Of a stretch of DNA of 64,000 nt, positions 11,578-22,835 are shown piece by piece. The notes below the pieces were generated by a model, which saw nothing but the letters and a program-made list of their open reading frames with translations, did not search any database and was not told where the DNA came from. The stretch is from Cladorhizidae sp. MBARI D1340-BT2. Taxonomy: Eukaryota > Porifera > Demospongiae > Poecilosclerida > Cladorhizidae. Every line of letters begins with the position of its first letter. Positions within the stretch are counted from its first letter, which is position 1. The translations under genes and the position numbers were made by a program. The stretch covers positions 30,348,823 through 30,412,822 of the forward strand of contig JAQNBH010000017.1 in the NCBI GenBank assembly GCA_028752905.1, given 5' to 3'.

Positions 11578-11929
11578 ATGAGCTGCTACATATGCAAGCG
11601 AAGTTATACAGTTAACAAGAAGGGCTTTATAAGGCCTCATGGCCCGATAAGTAATCGGTGTCGAGGTGGAGGCTTACAACCAGGTTAGTAGACCTTTTCT
11701 TATCCTTTCTTTTAGTAGAGAATACTGCACTGATTATTTCCCTCTGTATCCTTGTACCCTCTATCCTGTAGAATTGGAGCACCCATCGCACACCGCCCCC
11801 TCAGTCACTGCCCCCTCAGACTCCGACACCACCAACTCAGACACCACCCCCTTAGACACCACCCCCTCAGACGATTCTGGTTTCCATCTATTACAATACA
11901 TTACTTCCTGTTCTCTCTCTCAACAGTGA
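11578..11929 (+). CDS. Two-exon zinc-finger mini-gene, retroelement-related
   Basis: Predicted coding exons are 11578-11683 and 11772-11929. The donor is G|GTTAGT and the acceptor is CTATCCTGTAG|AA; the phase-1 junction keeps the frame open. Exon 1 encodes MSCYICKRSYTVNKKGFIRP followed by HGP, forming the pattern C-x2-C-x14-H-x6-C, a likely zinc-binding finger. Exon 2 is a Ser/Thr/Pro/Asp-rich tail with repeated TTPSD-like units. The protein would be about 87 residues. The finger has the same spacing and HGP core as the N-terminus of the retrotransposon at 23219, and there too a Ser/Pro-rich linker follows. It may be the 5' end of a related element that acquired or kept an intron, or a captured domain. 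Function is unknown. The palindrome at 11542 and TATA-containing repeat at 10965 lie upstream. Confidence 0.5.
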
Positions 11930-12216
11930 TGATTTCCCCCCCCCCCCCCTTTTCTCCTAATAGATCTTTTGAATGTATGTAATACTGGAACTTCAGCATA
12001 ATTTTTTTTGCCAGACGCCTACTGTTTGTGTTATCGATCTATCAATTCACTTTTTAATAAGCTTATGTATATATATAATTATAGTTACTTAAATATAACA
12101 TACCCAGTATGAGCTATGTATATTATATATACCTCAGGGAAAAGAACTAAAAATTAAATGAAATCATTCTTTGTAATTTTTTTCGTTGTGCTTCATTATG
12201 TGGTTAAAGGTGCTCT
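11930..12216. other. AT-rich spacer
   Basis: It starts with a run of about 13 C residues (about 11938-11950), then long T and TA runs. No gene seen. Confidence 0.5.
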
Positions 12217-12395
12217 ATGGTGGTATTGGGTTGTACAATGAGAGTGAATCTACAGGTCTTAATATACATTGTACAACCCAATACCACCATTGTACAAACC
12301 AATACCACCATTGTGCAAACCAATACCACCATTGTACAAACCAATACCACCATTGTACAACCCAATACCACCATTATACAAATACCACCATTCAT
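12217..12395. repeat. Inverted repeat plus 21-bp tandem array
   Basis: Positions 12217-12240 and 12267-12290 are perfect 24-bp inverted arms around a 26-nt loop. The right arm then continues as about five tandem 21-bp units (CCATTGTACAAACCAATA core) to 12395. The array probably grew from one arm of a hairpin. Confidence 0.9.
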
Positions 12396-12423
12396 GAGTA
12401 GAATATATATATAGCTAAAAGGT

Positions 12424-13075
12424 GCATAGGTGCACTATATTGGAATTTAGATGTCCTCTTATGGATATAGGGACCATAGTCACAGTTCAAATAGTAGGCA
12501 CCTCGTTTCCAGCTGACCAATTTTGGGGCAAGTTTCACTCCAAAAAATTAGTACAAGTTACATACAGTACTTATGGTACTTTCTAGCTATTATTAACATA
12601 AAATCATGTTTTTCGGTTGGAGCCAAGAAATGGAATCGAAGTGCCTTTTGTTAAAACTGTGAAATGGCGCTCTATATTGGAATTCGAATGTCCTCTTACA
12701 AATACAGGGAGGATTGTCAGTTCCAATAGTTGGCACCTCGTTTCCTGCTCACACATTTTGGGGTTGGGACTGTAGCAAAAGAACTGGAATCAAGGTGCCT
12801 TATGTTGGAACTGTGACATAGGTGCTCAATATTGGAATTGGAATGTCCTATTATGGATACAGGGTCCATTCTCACAGTTCTAATAGTAGGCACCTCATTT
12901 CTAGCTGACCCATTTGAGGGGTGGGGCTTGAGCCAAGAACTGGAATTTAGGTGCCTTTAGTTGGAACTGTGACATGGTGCTCAATATTGGAATTGGAATG
13001 TCCTCTTATGGATGCAGGGACCATTGTCATAGTTCCAATAGTAGGCACCTCGTTTCTAGCACGTTGCAACATAAG
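12424..13075 (-). repeat. Inverted ~190-bp modules
   Basis: Reverse-complement copies of the 9238 module (for example GCACTATATTGGAATT, CACCTCGTTTCC...). A unique, diverged gap lies at about 12515-12615. Confidence 0.85.
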
Positions 13076-14489
13076 GCACCTCGATTCCATTTCTTGGCTC
13101 CAGCCCCACCCCCAAATGAGTGAGCAGGAAACAAGGTGCCTACTATTGAAACTGTGACAATGGTCCCTATGTCTATAATTGGATATCTCTATTCCAATAT
13201 AGAGCACCTATGTCACAGTTCCAACTAAAGGCACCTCGATTCCAGTTCTTGGCTCAAGCCCCACCCCTCAAATGGGTCGGCTAGAAACGAGGTGCCTACT
13301 ATTGGAACTGTGACAATGGTCCCTGATCCATAAGTGGACATTCCAATTCCAATATTGAGCACCTATGTCACAGTTCCAACATAAGGCACCTTGATTCCAG
13401 TTCTTTTGCTACAGTCCCAACCCCAAAATGTGTGAGCAGGAAACGAGGTGCCAACTATTGGAACTGACAATCCTCCCTGTATTTGTAAGAGGACATTCGA
13501 ATTCCAAATTAGAGCACTTAAGTCTCACAACATTAGGCACCTCGATTCCAGTTCTTGGTTCCAGCCCCACCCCCAATGTGTCAGCTGGAAACAAGGTGCT
13601 TACTATTGGAACTGTAACAATGGTCCTTACAAATACAGGGATGATTGTCAGTTCCAATAGTTGGTTACTGACTTGGTAAAGATTACCAAAATAAAGTTAA
13701 TGCTATGCTGCAATCGGATTGGACGAAGTCAAAATGATCCTATTGTAAATGATCCCTCCCATGTGATCCTCTCAAAAACCCGCCCTTTCACCTTTAAAAG
13801 GTGAGCTCTTCGCGCCAAAACGCTATTGATCAGTGATCCTCAAACCGCTCCTACCTGCTCGCCACCGCTCTCTACCTGCCACACCGCTCTCTACCTGCTC
13901 GCCACACCGCCTCTACCTGTCGCCACACCGCTCTCTATCTGCTCGCCACTTGCTCATTACTTGGTAAAAACGCTATTGATCAGTGATCGCTCAAACTGCT
14001 CCTACCTGCTCGCCACCGCTCTCTACCTGCCACACCGCTCTCTACCTGCTCGCCACACCGCCTCTACCTGTCGCCACACCGCTCTCTATCTGCTCGCCAC
14101 TTGCTCATTACTTGGTAAGTTTATCTAATAGGACATCTCAATTCCAATATAGTGCACCTATATCACAGTTCCAACATAAGGCACCTCGATTCAAGTTCTT
14201 GGCTCCAGCCCCACCCCTAATGGGTCAGCTGGAAACGAGGTGCCTACTGTTGACACTGTGACAATAGTCCCTATATCCATAAGTAGCATCTTAATTCCAA
14301 TATAGAGAACCTATGTCACAGTTCCAACATAAGGCAGCTCGATTCCAGTTCTTGGCTCAAGCCCCACCCCTCAAATGGGTCAGCTAGAAACGAGGTGCCT
14401 ACTATTGGAACTGTGACAATGGTCCCTGATCCATAAGTGGACATTCCAATTCCAATATTGAGCACCTATGTCACAGATCCAACATAAGA
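13076..14489 (+). repeat. Array of ~190-bp modules (copy 2 of the direct duplication)
   Basis: Positions 13284-14485 repeat 9238-10440 almost base for base, including the promoter/first-exon module and its internal 151-bp duplication. Differences are small: a 5-bp loss near 13527, a GC loss at about 13838 and scattered substitutions. The near-identity points to a recent segmental duplication. Confidence 0.9.
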
Positions 14490-14625
14490 CCCATTTGAGG
14501 GGTGGGGCTTGAGCCAAGAACTGGAATCGAGGTGCCTTTAGTTGGAACTGTGACATAGGTGCACTATATTGGAATAGAGATGTCCAATTATAGACATAGG
14601 GACCATTGTCACAGTTTCAATAGTA
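14490..14625 (-). repeat. Inverted ~190-bp module
   Basis: The segment from ACCCATTTGAGGGGTGGGGC through CACAGTTTCAATAGTATGC is the reverse complement of the neighbouring module, so the array closes in a head-to-head junction. Confidence 0.8.
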
Positions 14626-14628
14626 TGC

Positions 14629-15126
14629 AATCAGTGAGTGTCTATATATCATACATACACTTGCAGAGATGTCTGCCTGTGCATCAGTGAGTGTGTATAT
14701 ATTATACACACACTGGCAGAGATGTCTGCCTGTTCATCAGTGAGTGTGTATATATTATACATACACTAGCAGAGATGTCTGCCTGTGCATCAGTGAGTGT
14801 GTGTATATTATACATACACTAGCAGAGATGTCTGCCTGTGCATCAGTGAGTGTGTATATATTATACATACACTAGCAGAGAAGTCTGCCTGTGCATCAGT
14901 GAGTGTGTATATATTATACATACACTAGCAGAGATGTCTGCCTGTGCATCAGTGAGTGTGTATATATTATACATACACTAGCAGTTATGTCTGCCTGTGC
15001 ATCAGTGAGTGTGTATAAATTATACATACACTAGCAGAGATGCCTATCTCTGCATCAGTGAGTGTGTATATATTATACATACACTAGCAGAGATGTCTGC
15101 CTGTGCACCAGTGAGTGTGTATATAT
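14629..15126. repeat. 53-bp satellite, about nine copies
   Basis: The unit runs ATCAGTGAGTGTGTATATAT...ACACTAGCAGAGATGTCTGCC.... Each unit holds a small inverted repeat (GTGTATATATTATACATACAC style). Copies differ by single bases. Confidence 0.95.
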
Positions 15127-15163
15127 TATACATACACTCACTGGTGCACAGGCAGACATCTCT
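15089..15163. repeat. 75-bp near-perfect palindrome closing the satellite
   Basis: AGAGATGTCTGCCTGTGCAC at 15089 returns as its reverse complement, ending at 15163, with the centre near 15126 and one mismatch in the arms seen. The array therefore ends by turning back on itself, a possible cruciform. Confidence 0.9.
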
Positions 15164-15589
15164 TTAACCATCCTCAGATACTCCAAGTTGAAATTTTTAA
15201 AATCTTGAGATTATTGGCTATGCAGCCTTGACAGCATGAAATGGCCATGTATGGGCTGCAACGCAACCCAGAGGGATAAGGGAGGGGGATGTGCCCCAAC
15301 TCATGTAGAGCACAGAATCAATTTTAAGTCAAAACAAATCATGTATTTTTTTAATATGCTTTCTACTGTGTGCTTTATTGTGCTCCCATGTTTATTGTAA
15401 CTTAAACAATAAACAACACACAATGAAATAGTATTACAGTAAAATATTATTGACACTACTGTCTGCAACACCGAGTCGGGGGCGGATCCGTGTAACTGAA
15501 CGCTCGCGCATGCACACGAAACACTGACGCGTGACTACCCATGTTTCTCTGTTGTGTCCTAGTTGAATTGACTCCTGGTGTGTCCTCTA
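15164..15589. other. Intergenic, no gene seen
   Basis: Unique sequence with an AT-rich first half and a CpG-rich stretch at about 15470-15530. The short minus-strand ORF here has a repetitive composition and is not convincing. Confidence 0.4.
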
Positions 15590-15706
15590 TCTGCTCGCCA
15601 CCGCTCCTACCTGCTCGCCACCGCTCTCTACCTGCCACACTGCTCTCTATCTGCTCGCCACAGCGCTCTCTATCTGCTCGCCACTTGCTCATTACTTGGT
15701 AAGTTT
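15590..15706 (+). repeat. Third, shorter first-exon module
   Basis: CTATCTGCTCGCCACC units followed by TTGCTCATTACTTG|GTAAGTTTAT repeat the modules at 9772 and 13815, again ending in a consensus splice donor. Confidence 0.7.
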
Positions 15707-16072
15707 ATCCAGCACCTTCTCTAGCAACCATTCTCCATCATGATTTGCAAATGTTGAGATGTTGAGTCCTTCAGGGTGATGGTGCTAACTCGCCAGTGTG
15801 TCTGATGTTATTTTCAATGGTTATGGTATCATGGGGTAGCCAAAATAGCGTGGCACCAAAATAGTGTGGCGCCAAAATGTCAGGGCAAGTGTGGGTGAGT
15901 GTGAGTGAGGTTAACTTTAATTCAGCTCAGCTCAGGCCGACCACTAGCAGACCAGCCATCATAGTTGGTGTACAGCTTCTATCAGCTCTCGGGTCAACTT
16001 TACAAGCTCAATAAGTGACTGAGTATTTCAAATGGCCAATGGCTCTGGCTCTAGCTAAATGAAGGTCCATGG

Positions 16073-16290
16073 TAACATTCGCTGAATGTGTTTATTAACA
16101 GCATGATTGGCATGTACCACTGGACTCCTGCTGTGTGTTTTTGCCTTAGGACAGGCCTTACCTTAGGAGCTCCTTAAGACTCCTTCTGGTGCACTCTATA
16201 TAAATAACCCTGCTCTATAAATAGCCCACGAACATTGTCAAACATGTAGTGACAATGGGTGGTGGTTGGCAGGTCAGCCAATTGGCACAC
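16073..16290 (+). repeat. Dispersed repeat with TATA box (copy 2)
   Basis: This matches 10965-11165. It has an extra CTCTATATAAATAA box beside CTCTATAAATAG. A related piece containing GGTCAGCCAATCA recurs at about 17000-17090. Confidence 0.6.
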
Positions 16291-17363
16291 CACAAACTAA
16301 TCAATGTGCATTTGGTTAGCAGGTTACCAATCAGCCACATCCAATATTATAGCAGTCCAAGAGACCCATTATCAGGGTCTGGTGCATTACTTGCATTACT
16401 TGTTCCCTCATTGTTTTAACAGCTAGCTGAGTATTTACTCTAAATGTATGAGCAAAAATCCTCCTCCCATGCATCTGGTTGTGAGCTAGCCTGGGGTGAC
16501 TCCTGGTGTGTGCTCAGCTGCTCTCCGACCGTTTTGTAAGCTATTCAAGTAGTTTTTAGTGCCCTTACGTAATTCTGTAGTTCAGACGTATGATCTCTTC
16601 TGTGTTAGTTCAGACAGTGTGTGTCCCCATAGAGCTATTTTCAACCTGACTCAAGTGATTGTGACAGTGTGTGTCCCCATACAACCTACTTTAACCTACC
16701 TTGTGTCTCCCCATAGAGCTGACACACCTAGTCATGTGCTGTGAGATCATGCTAGGGCAGGCTATGATGTGGTAAACTGATAGGATGTGGGTCGGCGAAC
16801 GTGCTGCTAACCAACCAACCATTCCTGTATGTGATGTCCACTGAACATTCTGGTCCAATGACCATTGGTTGGGGATTTCGGTATGGCTACCCCAGACTTT
16901 TTTTTTTTTTTTTTGCTATCGCAGACTAAAAACAAAGGTCATGCTTTACTCAGTACAATAGCCAATGAACATGTAAGTGCTTTATTAGAATAGGTGGTTG
17001 GATGGGTGGTTGGCAGGTCAGCCAATCACACCACAAACTAGCCTTGTACAGGTCAGCCAATCAGCACACCACAAACTAGCCTTGTACCTCCCCTATTTTG
17101 ATCACACTACTGTCAGTACGTTTAATCTCGAATAACTAGGAGCTGCCGCTGGTAAGTGGGGAGGGAGGGTGGGGTTGGGGTTGCTTGGACAGTGTTCAAT
17201 CATTTTGCTGCTCATGGTGAATAAATAAAAATCCAAGTATCTCTCTATCCCCATGTAGGAGAAGGAGAAGGTGTCAAATGCTACATTAAATAGGTTTTTA
17301 AGTTTACATTATTTATTTCCATTTGTATTAGTGGCCTTAGCCATCCACATCCTGTCTCCTTAG
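16291..17363. other. Upstream region and probable 5' UTR exon of the nuclease-like gene
   Basis: It contains loose duplications (GTGTGTCCCCATA at 16618 and 16668; GTCAGCCAATC at about 17015 and 17045), a poly-T run at 16898-16914, and a likely non-coding first exon ending GCTGCCGCTG|GTAAGTGGGG at 17151. The matching acceptor is CCTGTCTCCTTAG at 17363. Confidence 0.4.
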
Positions 17364-17390
17364 CATCCGATCTCTAAGTGCCTCAGCAGT

Positions 17391-20245
17391 ATGGAAACTA
17401 TGGAGGAGATGAGGAAATTGTTGGATGAGTCGAAGGAGCGCGAGAAGGAGTTGAAGGTGCAGCTGGGTAAGTAATTGTACCATGTGTCGATTTCTTTCTC
17501 ACCTCAGGATTCCACACTCCAAATGATGTTGGTGACTCCATACATAATTACATTAACTATATCTGCATTCTAGCCCTAGCCCTGTTGTGTTGTAAGTGCA
17601 ATTTCCCCCCCAAATTGCACTCGTACACTCTTAAATTCTCACCTCAGGATTCCCCACTCCAATGATGAGGTGGTGGACGTCCTGGAAGGGTATTCATTCC
17701 TAGTTTTATATTGATCATTATTTGTATGTAATAGAGAAGTTGCGGAACTTGCGGAAGAGAAAACTACAATATGAGTCAGATGATGAGTCACATGATGATG
17801 ATGATGCTGGCACCTCTGGAATGAAGGTTTGTAGTAGTTGTCTAGGCATGGGAACTCCAAGTCACACCATGCTTTTTCTTTATGGTTGAGTGGAATATTT
17901 GTGCAGATGTGCAGCAAATAGAATAACCTTGTGACTACATTGTACAACATAAGATTAGCGACACCAGGCCCCTAGGCTATGTGAGACTGCATGTTTGGAG
18001 ATACATATGAAAAAGTAAACAGTTAAAGCTGGACATATAGAAATACAGTTATAGGGGCATCTTAGTTAGTCCAGTGGGTCCTCCTAGTTCAGCCCAGCTC
18101 TCTATATATCAACCTCTATATATTGACTTCTACATATTCACTCATAAACTATATTATTACTGTACATGGTTGGAGATGCATATGCAAAAGTAAACAAAGG
18201 TGGACATATAGAAATACAGTTATAGGGGTATCTAAGTTAATCCAGCTGGTCGTCCTAGTTAATCAAACAAGCCAGCCCAGCCCTGTATATATCAACCTCT
18301 ATATACTGACTTCTATATATTCACTTAGAGAACTTAATATTTTATTACTGCATGTTTGGAGATACATATGAAAAAGTAAACAGTTAAAGCTGGACATATA
18401 GAAATACAGTTATAGGGGCATCTTAGTTAGTCCAGCAGGTCCTCCTAGTTCAGCCCAGCTCTCTATATATCAACCTCTATATATTGACTTCTACATAGTC
18501 ACTCATTAAACTTAATATATTATTACTGCATGGTTGGAGATGCATATGCAAAAGTAAACAGTTAAAGCTGGACATATAGAAACACAGTTTAAGTGAGGAC
18601 TACGGCGTGAAAACGGTTAAATGAACGAATGCAGCTGCTTGGCTAAAATAGTTTCCTGGCACAGTCGTAAGAGTTCCACGTGTACTCGCTTTCAATGTGC
18701 ATGCATGCAGGATTGGGTGTGCTCCTAGTAGGTGTTTGTGCGTGCGTGCATGCATGAATGGGTGTGGCCTGGATGTACAGCTTGAACATGGCAGAGGGTG
18801 TGTGTCATGTGGACCTAGTAGGTGTGTGGTCCTAGTAAGTGTGTGAGTGTGCATGCAGGTGTGGTCCTAGTAGGTGTGTGTGCATGCAGGAATGGATGTG
18901 GTCCTAGTAGGTGTGTGTGCATGCATTCAGGAACAAACATGCTGATTTAGATTGCCTGGATGACTTAGGGATCAATGTCAATCGTGGCATTGGCGTGTTC
19001 GCGGTACAGTCCCCCCTTAATTAAATGAACCTTGGTGCTACATTGCAGTGTTCCCACTAGGATTCTAGTTGGACACGTTGCTCTACATGTACCTCTATAC
19101 ATTTAAGCCAACACCTATTAATTCATGATTCCATTATACGGTACAGGAGGATGGTGGTGATGATGATGATGATGATGGTGGTGGTGATGGTGGTGTTGAA
19201 GTTCTTGATGTTATTGATATGGAAACGGTATGAAACGAACATTAATAATCGTCTCTTTTACCATTAATAATTCTCTCTTTTTTCCATTAATAATTCTCTC
19301 TTTTTCCATTAATAATTGTTAATTGTCTCTTTCTTTTAGGTCTTTAATGTCCGAGTGATATTTTTTGGAATGAAGCCATTTTCTAAAGTGATAAAAATTC
19401 CTACAAGTTTGAAGAATATTTGCTCGAAGAAAATTATGAAGAGACTCTTTCGTTTACAAAATCCGTCTATTACCTTTCCAAAAATTACGGAAGGAGGACA
19501 TTTTGTAATGCGTGGTGCCTTGGGGGGATTATACGCCTTTTTTCTCTATAATAAACAAACAGCATGTTCTTGTACCAAATCGTCGCAGCACCGAAAGTTC
19601 ACCTGCACTGAGATTCCGGGTGATTTCATTATTCCTCCTTGTTCGGACATGTCATGTAATTTGGTGGATTCATTTTGGGGTCCGACCAGGAATGATACCG
19701 ACACATATCGTAATGTGGCGTTATTTCCTAAGATGATATATGAATCAGAAAGAAATTCATCTTTGTTTGTAGCACTGAAATTTTTTGTGAATACGAATTA
19801 CGATGGAGTACAATGCAAGATGGGTTATAGTGAATCTGATTTTTCACCATTTTCTGGAGTAGGCGATATTCAGGTTATGGGAAGGAGTTCTAATGCTGTT
19901 CTGCTCGGGCAAATCAATTCTGCTACTGTTGAATGCAAAATTCAACCATTGGCAATAACGCGAGTGCTTGACCAACTGAAGGCCTCCATGGTAGTAACAA
20001 CCATCTCATCTTGGTTTAACAGCTTGAATTATTCCAACCGAACAACCTTGGATGAAATGGAAACACTAGTGTGCTATGGACTTCTAATGGGGATTGTTCA
20101 CCCAACTGTACTATTAAGGTCTAATATGGATTTTAAAAATAACATTATTCAATTTCAGCAGATCGCTAATTATCCGTGTTCAAAAAAATCTCATTTGGAG
20201 CAGAACTCGTTGTTAGAATTCATTCTGAGAGAGTGCAATATATAG
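17391..20245 (+). CDS. Coiled-coil protein with PD-(D/E)XK nuclease-like domain
   Basis: Coding exons are 17391-17466, 17735-17826, 19147-19227 and 19340-20245. Donors are GTAAGT, GTTTGT and GTATGA; acceptors end TAATAG, GTACAG and CTTTTAG. All phases fit and give 384 residues. Residues 1-30 are a charged helix (METMEEMRKLLDESKEREKE), followed by a basic RNLRKRK patch (possible nuclear signal) and acidic Asp/Gly runs at about 45-75. The last exon holds a globular domain with GVGDIQ (Asp259), VECK (Glu281, Lys283) and a following Gln295 helix. This is the D...ExK...Q order of PD-(D/E)XK nucleases, as in Crinkler-type REase effectors and some transposon nucleases. Activity is inferred; no homologue was checked. 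Intron 2 contains a ~178-bp repeat. A 5' UTR exon probably ends at 17151. Confidence 0.7.
17985..18600. repeat. ~178-bp tandem repeat in intron 2
   Basis: GGAGATACATATGAAAAAG / GGAGATGCATATGCAAAAG starts recur near 17997, 18171, 18358 and 18535. The two variants alternate, so the true period is a two-unit higher-order repeat. It lies inside the intron between exons 2 and 3 of the nuclease-like gene. Confidence 0.9.
18680..18925. repeat. Degenerate minisatellite in intron 2
   Basis: Irregular repeats of TGTGGTCCTAGTAGGTGTGT with TGCATGCAGG spacers. Confidence 0.75.
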
Positions 20246-22469
20246 TAGTATTATCAGATTGTAACTTGTGTCTTATTATTATATATACTGTCACATCTTC
20301 TAAAAATGACTGACAGCTTGTCATGGTCATGGTCGCGTACTGGTAATGCAAGACATGGGAATAGTATACAAGGACACAGCAGATAAATTTCCTGCCTCTC
20401 ATCCACCTCCCTCATCCAAAACTCCCTCTCAAAAACACAATACGATTTCTTACTGTATTAAATTCCGGCATTGATTTTTCAAGCCGAGACTTTTCAAAGC
20501 ACAGCACAGTCTTGTCCTTTGGTTGGCTTGCTGACTCATTGCTGACTCAGTGTTGCTTCCCATTGGTCTTTAATTACTTCCTGGATGAGAAACATCTAAC
20601 AAAAATGACTACTTTCAGCTGACACCAAATACTCTTTAAATCGGCCTTTCCCCCCCAGCTAATGCTTCAACTGAAATACTTCAGTCTTCATCTGATGAAG
20701 TATTTTGGTTTAAACGTCGACTAAAAAAAGAATCCTGAATTATATGTATTTGATATAATATAGCTTAGCGGTATCATCACCAATCTTGCTTATTATGGCT
20801 CTCTACCAGTGTTTGATCTCTCTCTCTCCATCAGCACAATAAGGATTAAACTTTATGAGTTTATGTGGAAACATTTCCTTGTAAATTTTGACGTAAACAT
20901 CATTAACTTTGTTCATTTTGTTTGCCCTTGTCCAAAGTGTTTTCTTGTATCATCATAATATAATTATATTTTTACTCTATGCCCAGCTCTGCCAGCCCTT
21001 GGCAGTAGTCTGTCAACTTCAGCTGAAACTGGGTTTCTTTTGTTTTGTCTTCTTACACTTCATATGTAAGCAACTATGCCTGTAGTTGTAAAGTTCAATA
21101 ATAATAATAATAATAATAATAAATTCTGAACTGCAACCTCAAGTAGGCCACACCCTCAAGTAGACTGAACCCCCAAGTAGATCCTTGTACTGATGACCAT
21201 CACAAAGTGAAAATGAATTGAAGCCATTTCCAGAGCATCTGCAGTCTTCTGGCGATAAAATTATAAATAGACTTATGGTACACAGGTCACAATATTGTGA
21301 ACTCGGGTTGTTTAGCAACCTGCCCAACCTGCTAGAAAATCAGCGCTGTAACTACAGGTAGGCCATCATTACGAAATAATGCACGCCTATTCAAATACTC
21401 CGCAATCAAAACTGGGATCAAGTAGAGAGGGGAGCTACTTTTGCGAGCCAGATTATTCACAATATGATGCTTGGCCATCATATTGTGTATATTCTGCATA
21501 TTCTGCATAGTTCACAATATAACTTATAACAATACAGAAGCAACCTCAAACTTTGACCTCAACATGAACAGTGACTGCAGATCCATGCTGGTGTATGCAT
21601 AATGGAAGTTGTAGATGAAAATTAATTCTGTTATAGCCTGTACCATCACCTAACAAGCTATCTCTACTAAACAATACATTAACTAGCTAGCTAGTGCTAC
21701 AGAATCACTAGCTGGCTATATAACTAGTTCTAGATATGAACCAACATGTTTCCAAGCATTATCCCTTGCCCTGTAGGTTTTAGCAGATACCTATAAGCAG
21801 GTTCTCAGGGTTCCAATGAACTTGTTCATGTCCACAACGTTAAACATCACTGCAGTCCATCACATTCTAAATTCATTGGTCAAACGCTCACAGCCATCGT
21901 ATTATATTGTTAATCGCGCATAATCGTATTGTTGAGGTACAAAAAGTTATGCGAATCGTATAGTTAAATCTTCAAAATGTTGAGTCCCTTTGGACACATC
22001 GTGTATTAAGAAAGAGCTATTCTCTTGAGCCACTAAGGAGCTATATAGTGATTATGGAATGCCAAATGCGACGATGCGAATGTGTTAAAACTATTAATAT
22101 GCTCTTTTTGCTTTTTAACATAATTATCACTATACCTTTCAGTAGTGCGCGGGGGAAAAAAGAAGTTGTTTGCCAAACGTTTGGGAGAGGGGGGTTGGGC
22201 ACCCTGCCAGGAATTACCATCCATCCTACAACCATCCTACAATCTGTGAAAATAACGGTGATGACGAAGAAATGATTTTTTTGTCATTTATGCTGGTACA
22301 CATTTCTTTGAGGGTTGAGCATGCGCATAATGACATAATTTTTTGCCTCCAATCATCATAATCCGAGTGCGTACCAAATTTAAAAAATAATGACAGTAAA
22401 TGAGGTAACACTGTAATAAACACTATAACACTATGGCATACATATCTGATAAACATTGTTAATGTTGTA
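20246..22469. other. Intergenic, no gene seen
   Basis: Mostly unique AT-rich DNA. It includes an (AAT)n microsatellite at about 21098-21123, a CTGATGAAG...AAACGTC retroelement-tail motif at 20683-20722, and CTAGCTAG-rich DNA at about 21680-21720. The short ORFs here overlap on opposite strands and lack support. Confidence 0.5.
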
Positions 22470-22835
22470 TGTTAAATGAGTTGTACTGCTTGGATATGGT
22501 GGAGTGGGAGGCCATAAGTCCCTTCCTCCTCTGCCAACACTTCACTATGCAGTGCAAAATGCACCCTCACCTCCTTCCCAAACAACAATGCCACCTTCCC
22601 CTCAGTACCCACCATCTCAAAACTCCTCCAACCATATTCCAGCTCCCTCAATTCCATCAGCTAATTCATTAACATTTTCCGTTCCCTCAGTCTATTAGAA
22701 AGTGGTCCCACATTTTCCATTCCCCTGTCATCACATCACAACACAGCCTACATCGCTTCTTGTCCTGCAATAGACCTGCTGACGGCCTGTTTCTCACCAG
22801 TCAGAGTTGTCACGTACAGAAACACAAAACAAACA
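22470..22835 (-). pseudogene. LINE C-terminal fragment
   Basis: The minus-strand reading gives TGEKQAVSRSIAGQEAM, then an ENVGPL / ELREL segment, then WRSFEMVGTEGKVALLFGKE. It matches the post-RT tail of the same LINE type found at 5906 and 30566 (Gly-Lys box, His-Phe-Leu box region, WxxF). Stops and frame changes show it is dead. Confidence 0.6.

Noticed and set aside
14629..15126. Regular repeats considered as a CRISPR array
   Set aside because: Units are contiguous without distinct spacers, and the setting is a eukaryotic genome.
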